Program-made: the position numbers and the translations under genes
Notes under the pieces: generated by a model
Told to the model about the DNA's origin: nothing
The model's input: the letters and a program-made list of their open reading frames with translations, nothing else
Database searches by the model: none
Part shown: piece after piece, positions 59,145-64,000 of the stretch
How positions within the stretch are numbered: position 1 is the stretch's first letter
Layout: each line of letters begins with the position of its first letter
Assembly (NCBI GenBank): GCA_025642065.1
Contig: JAODUP010000055.1
Span: 426,001-490,000, forward strand
Reading direction: 5' to 3'
From: Paralvinella palmiformis
Lineage: Eukaryota; Annelida; Polychaeta; Terebellida; Alvinellidae
Length of the DNA: 64,000 nt

Positions 59145-60335
59145 GAGAGAAAGAGTGGGGGTGTGGGTGTGTGTTAGAAATGAGCTATCTCATCATTTAA
59201 CTAAATAAAGAACACATGCATATGTCACAGAGTGGCTAGGCGGATGCGTTTGGACAGGCATTCTCAGTGAAACAGCCCTATTAGACTTAGAGACAGGTTG
59301 CGTCTCTGTTAGCCATCGGCACAGCAAAACCCAGACAGTTGCCCTCACGTGGCTGGTCCCCCAGGCCTCATTGATCAAAATGTTCTCTTCCGCATCAACT
59401 CAACCATACCGGAAAATCTCCTGACCCTAATCATTGTTTACATTAACTACATGACCTTTAGAACTCTGTACGGATCACCTGGCTGTCTTCTTTTTTCTAA
59501 CCCTGTTTTGACCTATGGACCTGTTGCTTCACACCGAGCAATTTGATTTAATTCAGAATTGCTTTTTATGCACTTGAAAATTTCTTTTATGCAACCCATT
59601 GGAATTAATTGTGCTGAACCAGTTTATATATGTGTGTGTTCATATTTTAATATGGGTATTTTTACAAGCATGATATAGTGGTGTCTTATCAATTTATTAA
59701 TTATTCTGTTTCCAGAGTTTATCTATTTTGATTCAAACTCCACATGCTTTTTTTTCTTGGGGATGTTTTGTCTTTCCATCAAAGGAGTTAGTAGCCTGTT
59801 GAAGATTGTTGTTGTATATATTTTTGCTTACCTAATTTTTTCACCACATAGTAACGAGTGTGAGCATGCCTCATATGAAGCTGGTCACCTAAAAAATCCT
59901 AGCAACTCCTTTCAAGTCGGTGGTTTGTTAAGTTCATCTGTGAGGCCACCATAGATTGATCTGTCATACCTGTTACACATTAAACAGCTCAAAGTTAAGC
60001 TATAGCCACTGGACTGCATCCACTTTGTGTTACACACTTGAATGATGTCAACATTATCAAGGTCAAATGGTTATTATTTTATATTGACAGAGAAAAACCA
60101 TGCAGAAGATCTCAAACTGGTGACAGGTCAACAGCGCTCAGATTTGTTTACTTATTACAGTATTTGGATGAGCAGCCCATTCCATTGTATCCTATTCATT
60201 CATTCATCTTATAAGCTTGATTGTTATTTTGATAGTTTACGAGAAGAGCATTAACTAATATTGGCATTACAGTATGAACAATTATAGCATCTACATTACT
60301 ATTAATGTTATTGTGTTTCATTATGTGAAGACACT
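59145..60335. other. Non-coding stretch, nothing recognised
   Basis: Only chance frames of about 60-70 codons on either strand. Confidence 0.4.
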
Positions 60336-60338
60336 CAT

Positions 60339-60425
60339 TATCTGAAGGTTGTTTCATCTTTGACTTTGCTTCATTACCTTTGGAGGTAGCTCGTCCCATT
60401 TAGCCTACCATGTGCAGTTGCGCAC
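60339..60425 (+). mobile_element. 3' part of a family A SINE
   Basis: Begins TATCTGAAGGTTGTTTCATC and continues through CATTACCTTTGGAGGTAGC to CATTTAGCCTACCATGTGCA. The tRNA-like head is missing, as expected of a 5'-truncated copy. Confidence 0.75.
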
Positions 60426-60429
60426 AAAA

Positions 60430-62460
60430 TGATGAGTAACTTCGATATGTATGATCACGATTCAGCGATTATTATTTTCGTTTTGGGTTATGAAGTATTT
60501 CATTTCTCATTCACTCTTTGTTAACAGATCATGAATACTGATGGTTATGCTTTAATTTTTTATTTTGATAACTTTTTGGCCATTTCCTACGGTTTACCTG
60601 ATGAAAATAGGTATTAAACAGTGCAGAAATTACAAACATTGATCTGTTCATAAGATGCATGTTGTGTCCGTAACTCTGACCACCCATTGTTAAACACTTT
60701 ACTGAATGGACGCATTCAAAGATCAAAACAAAGGTTATTTGAATGGGTGGGTTTTGATAGGCAACAGTGAATCTAATATGGATGTGACATTTGAGTTTGA
60801 TGAGCATGTATTGGAAATGATTGATAGTTCAGGTTATTTTCATATTTTACCTGAAATGCATTTTCCACCTGTTATTAAACTGTATATCATTGTTTTGATC
60901 AGGAGGTGTATACCCAGCAAACTGTATAATCACATATAAAAAGTAGTACACTAATATTAAAAATTATAGATTATGGCACTCTAGTAACATATTTTGTCTG
61001 CTCACGTATTATATTTATAATGGCATCATCATGTGTCTTTAAATAGATCATGATTCTTTTTTGTTTTCTTAAGTGAATTATGGTATCATTGTTAACTGAT
61101 GTAGGTAACCAGTTTTATTATCTGAAGTTAAAAATATCACACCCACTTTTAAATGTGCCCCGAATCATGATTGTTTTTGCTTGTAATCATTGGAAGCTTT
61201 GTAAGGTGTCGGTTTTATTATGTTCTGCAAATTGTTTTCCCTTCTTGCTGGGAATTGGAATTATTAAATCTTGGGGAATTTGTGGGAATTTGTTTTTAAT
61301 TTCTTAGGTTAATGATGATTCATTTGGAGGCAGGTCCCGCCATCATTTTGAATAGTGTGGTGACTGGGTACTTATTTGACTGATGAAAGAGGGAATAAGT
61401 AATAGGTTCTGTTTTTAGTATTGTTTTCATATTTTTAATATATTCTTTCTTCGGTTACCTCACTGTAACAGGAAGTCTAAAATACAGGCACATGACACCT
61501 TAATCAGAAAGGTAACAAACTTGTTGTATAATCTAGCTTGCTCTGTATGTTCGTTCCAACAATAATTATCTTTCAATAATGTTGCTGGTAAGGTTCTAGT
61601 CAATTCACTGCCAACAATTTAGTTTGCAGTTCTGTGACGAAAATATAATTCATATCTCCTGGAAATATACATAGTCATAGTGTGTATGAAGTTCACAACA
61701 GACATGTGTTCAACATTGTTTGTCGGTTGCCTACAGCTTGTATTTGTCCATCGTATGTACATAACAGATATGCCCAAGGCATCTCCTCTAATGTAGTGTT
61801 TCAGTGCTAAATTGGCAGTATTCTGATGAGTGGTGACACTCATCTAATGATGTATAATTACAACTGATGGTTTAACCTCCAGGTGCTATATGTATAGTGT
61901 AGTATAGTTTACCACTGTGTGACTTCAAGTGTCATTCAGTCTGGTTTTTCTGACCTTACTGGGGCTGTGGTTAGGTTTCAATTATTAAGGGAATCATGTG
62001 ACACAGAGATGAAAAAATCTAGCGTAGAGTTGTGATATTTTGGTAGTTTATGTTAGATTTTATTAGAGTACTCTAGGTTCATGTCTTATCATTCTGGTAC
62101 GTAGTCAAGTATATACAAAACAGAATAATATTTAAATCAGTAATCAGTGAGAATTAACATTGTGTTCATTATTTTTGTTAGAGTGTTATCAATGACGCTT
62201 TTGATATGGTATCAAAAAGATTCTGTTTGCACTAAATAACATTTTTATTGTAGTTTAACAGTGTAGATGTATGTATAATTTTTTTCTTCCCTGAATAAGT
62301 GCATTGCTGCCATTATCAGGTTCACAGACCAGATCCGCTTCTTTCAAGAACTGTACTTAATATCATTATGGTTTTCTTTCACTAGCATATTGTGGTCCTT
62401 CATCATCCATAGAAGTCATTGAGTAATAACTTGTCTTCAACTTCACTGTTGTTTCTTTTC
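60430..62460. other. Non-coding stretch, nothing recognised
   Basis: AT-rich, no supported feature; frames at 60706-60939 and 61080-61307 have no recognised domain. Confidence 0.4.
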
Positions 62461-62462
62461 AG

Positions 62463-62493
62463 GTTTGGCGAGTGAAAGATGAAAACATGTTTG
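62463..62493 (+). CDS. Possible 31-nt exon
   Basis: A strong acceptor (tgtttcttttcag) and a strong donor (TTTG-gtaagta) bracket 31 nt. Only incoming phase 0 is open, reading VWRVKDENMF plus one base. Alternatively it is a 5' UTR exon with a start at ATGAAAACATGTTTG. A further acceptor at 62861 (ttgtccttcag) could follow it; joining gives VPTGRDTVAGWR and then a stop, which is not recognised. Splice-site quality is the only support. Confidence 0.3.
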
Positions 62494-62949
62494 GTAAGTA
62501 TTTGATTTATTTGAACATATTCCAGTATGTATATATCAACTTGTATGATTATTAACATAGAATTCAACCAAGCAGTGTATCTTGGTGTATGTTCTGGGCA
62601 GATATATAGAAAGAAGTTCAACCGGTAACATCAATCATGTTTATTTGAACAACACATCTTGGGTAAAATCACAGAGACATAATGGGATTAAGTGGGTTGT
62701 TTTCATCCTGTGTCTTGGTGACATTTTCACAGCCAGTGTAATATTTGCAGAGGATGCTACCGACATCATCTGGTAGCTGAGATTATCCAGCCATTGGATA
62801 TTACTTATTTTCTCCGGCCTCTGATGCGACATTGTTGTCATTTAATTGTCTTGTCCTTCAGGTGTGCCCACTGGGAGAGACACTGTGGCTGGTTGGCGAT
62901 GACATTCGACTGGGTGTTCTTGGTGTGTGGGCGTCTAGTCAAATATTGA

Positions 62950-64000
62950 CTAGGCCAGTCTCCTAGCCAACTGTATTGGTACAGATGCTAGTTTTGCACA
63001 TCATCTCCAGCCATAACGCGAAATTGTTATCACCTGTCATTCAGCGTCAGTACAGAGTAAGGATTGAAAGGTTTGTCATTCATAGATGCAACTGCACCTG
63101 GCATTTGGCCCGTGCAGATCTGTTGATTTTAGGTCAAGGAGTTTGTTTGTTTTGGGCCGTAGAAGACATACCTTCGTTTTCATGGGAATGGGTTGTACTA
63201 TGAATCCCTTATCAGTACAGCTTATCAGTCTTTTGTTTTCTTAGTAAATAATGAGGCGTTCTGGCCCGTAAAGTGCCAACTGAAACTACTGGTTGTAAAT
63301 GTGAATTCGCTGATAAGAACTAGATCTATTCACCGTCACTCACTCCCTTGTGGCCCTAGTACGCTGTGTTCAGTAACTGTGTAAATATGTTACGCCGGCA
63401 TGATTTAACTACTACGTCATCTGAACCGGTTAGCTGTATTTGTCTGCTCTTTCCTTCTCTCACAATATACCTTGCAGATACGACTGTACATATGATGTAC
63501 TATACCTAGACAGGTATTAGGATTGTAATTTGCAGCATTAGTATTCATGTAGCTGTTTGAAAAATATTAAAAATATACAAGAAGGCATACAAATGCTCTA
63601 TATCTGGCTGCTAAAATAGAATAGCAGAGTGTGTGGGTGTGAGTACGTGCGTACGTGTAGGTCAATGATATGAGTTTGGTATTCATACATATGTGAAATG
63701 TTGATGGTAGGCATGTGGGTGGGCATGGTGGTCTGTAGTAACTGGAAGATACTGTGGCAGGGATTTATGTAAAAAATTGTCAGTTTTCAGCAATGTTATA
63801 TTATTTAGAATTAAGTGGGTTGCTCAAAGTTGGTCATAGTGGATTTTCTGATCTGAACTTAGGGATGGGATGTATTGTTGCCTAATTCAGAATTAACCAA
63901 GCTTATCCACTCCAGGTTACAGGATCTAGTTTGAGATAATACAGTTTTTAATAGGATGTACTTCTGTGTACATTTTTATAATATTAGTTTCATTGTATTA
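62950..64000. other. Window end, nothing recognised
   Basis: AT-rich sequence with chance frames only. It may be intron of a gene that continues beyond the window. Confidence 0.4.

Noticed and set aside
1..64000. CRISPR arrays, operons, ribosome binding sites or phage-like genes
   Set aside because: None seen; spliced genes, SINEs and microsatellites show this is animal nuclear DNA.

Overview
The window is AT-rich animal nuclear DNA. Genes are split by GT-AG introns (one GC-AG), separated by long non-coding stretches, and mixed with tRNA-derived SINEs, decayed LINE and DNA-transposon fragments, and TA/CA microsatellites. I see no bacterial, viral or organellar gene organisation. The conserved proteins, the intronless alpha-1,2-fucosyltransferase and the style of the repeats fit a spiralian invertebrate, most likely a mollusc. 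That placement is inference and I cannot name a species.

Three genes are secure. (1) LRRC59, minus strand, 22949-31407: seven coding exons, 295 residues, an ER leucine-rich-repeat protein with a C-terminal membrane anchor. (2) PAM16/TIM16 (Magmas), plus strand: three coding exons at 35361-36275, plus a first exon that apparently carries only the ATG (best candidate 31962-31964). It is divergent from LRRC59, so the two probably share the roughly 0.55-kb promoter between them. (3) A single-exon GT11 alpha-1,2-fucosyltransferase, plus strand, 37227-38243. Less secure are a first exon of a two-helix membrane protein on the minus strand (2061-2263) and a short first coding exon ATG-CTC-G with a perfect donor at 40826, which may open a large gene running right through the AT-rich remainder of the window.

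Layout: 1-2.3 kb, flank and membrane-protein exon. 2.4-10 kb, a transposon graveyard (decayed transposase-like frames, a possible solo LTR, a tRNA-SINE, a hAT relic and an AATTCC-rich dispersed repeat seen twice). 10-22 kb, gene-poor DNA with microsatellites, a 0.76-kb direct duplication and SINEs. 22.9-31.4 kb, LRRC59, whose 4-kb first intron carries SINE, LINE, hAT and MULE relics. 31.4-36.6 kb, shared promoter and PAM16. 37.2-38.2 kb, fucosyltransferase. 38.3-39.3 kb, a LINE relic split by a SINE with a perfect 14-bp target-site duplication. 40.7 kb onward, the promoter-like start, five CTCF-like motifs within 173 bp, another LINE relic, possible untranslated exons, a hairpin MITE at 54.7 kb, a 2-kb terminal-inverted-repeat element with a 9-bp target-site duplication (57.1-59.1 kb), and a 31-nt exon-like segment at 62.46 kb.

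The genes do not form a pathway. The most interesting signals are the CTCF-like cluster, the TIR element and related short-motif repeats alongside a MULE transposase relic, and one SINE family with about eleven copies.
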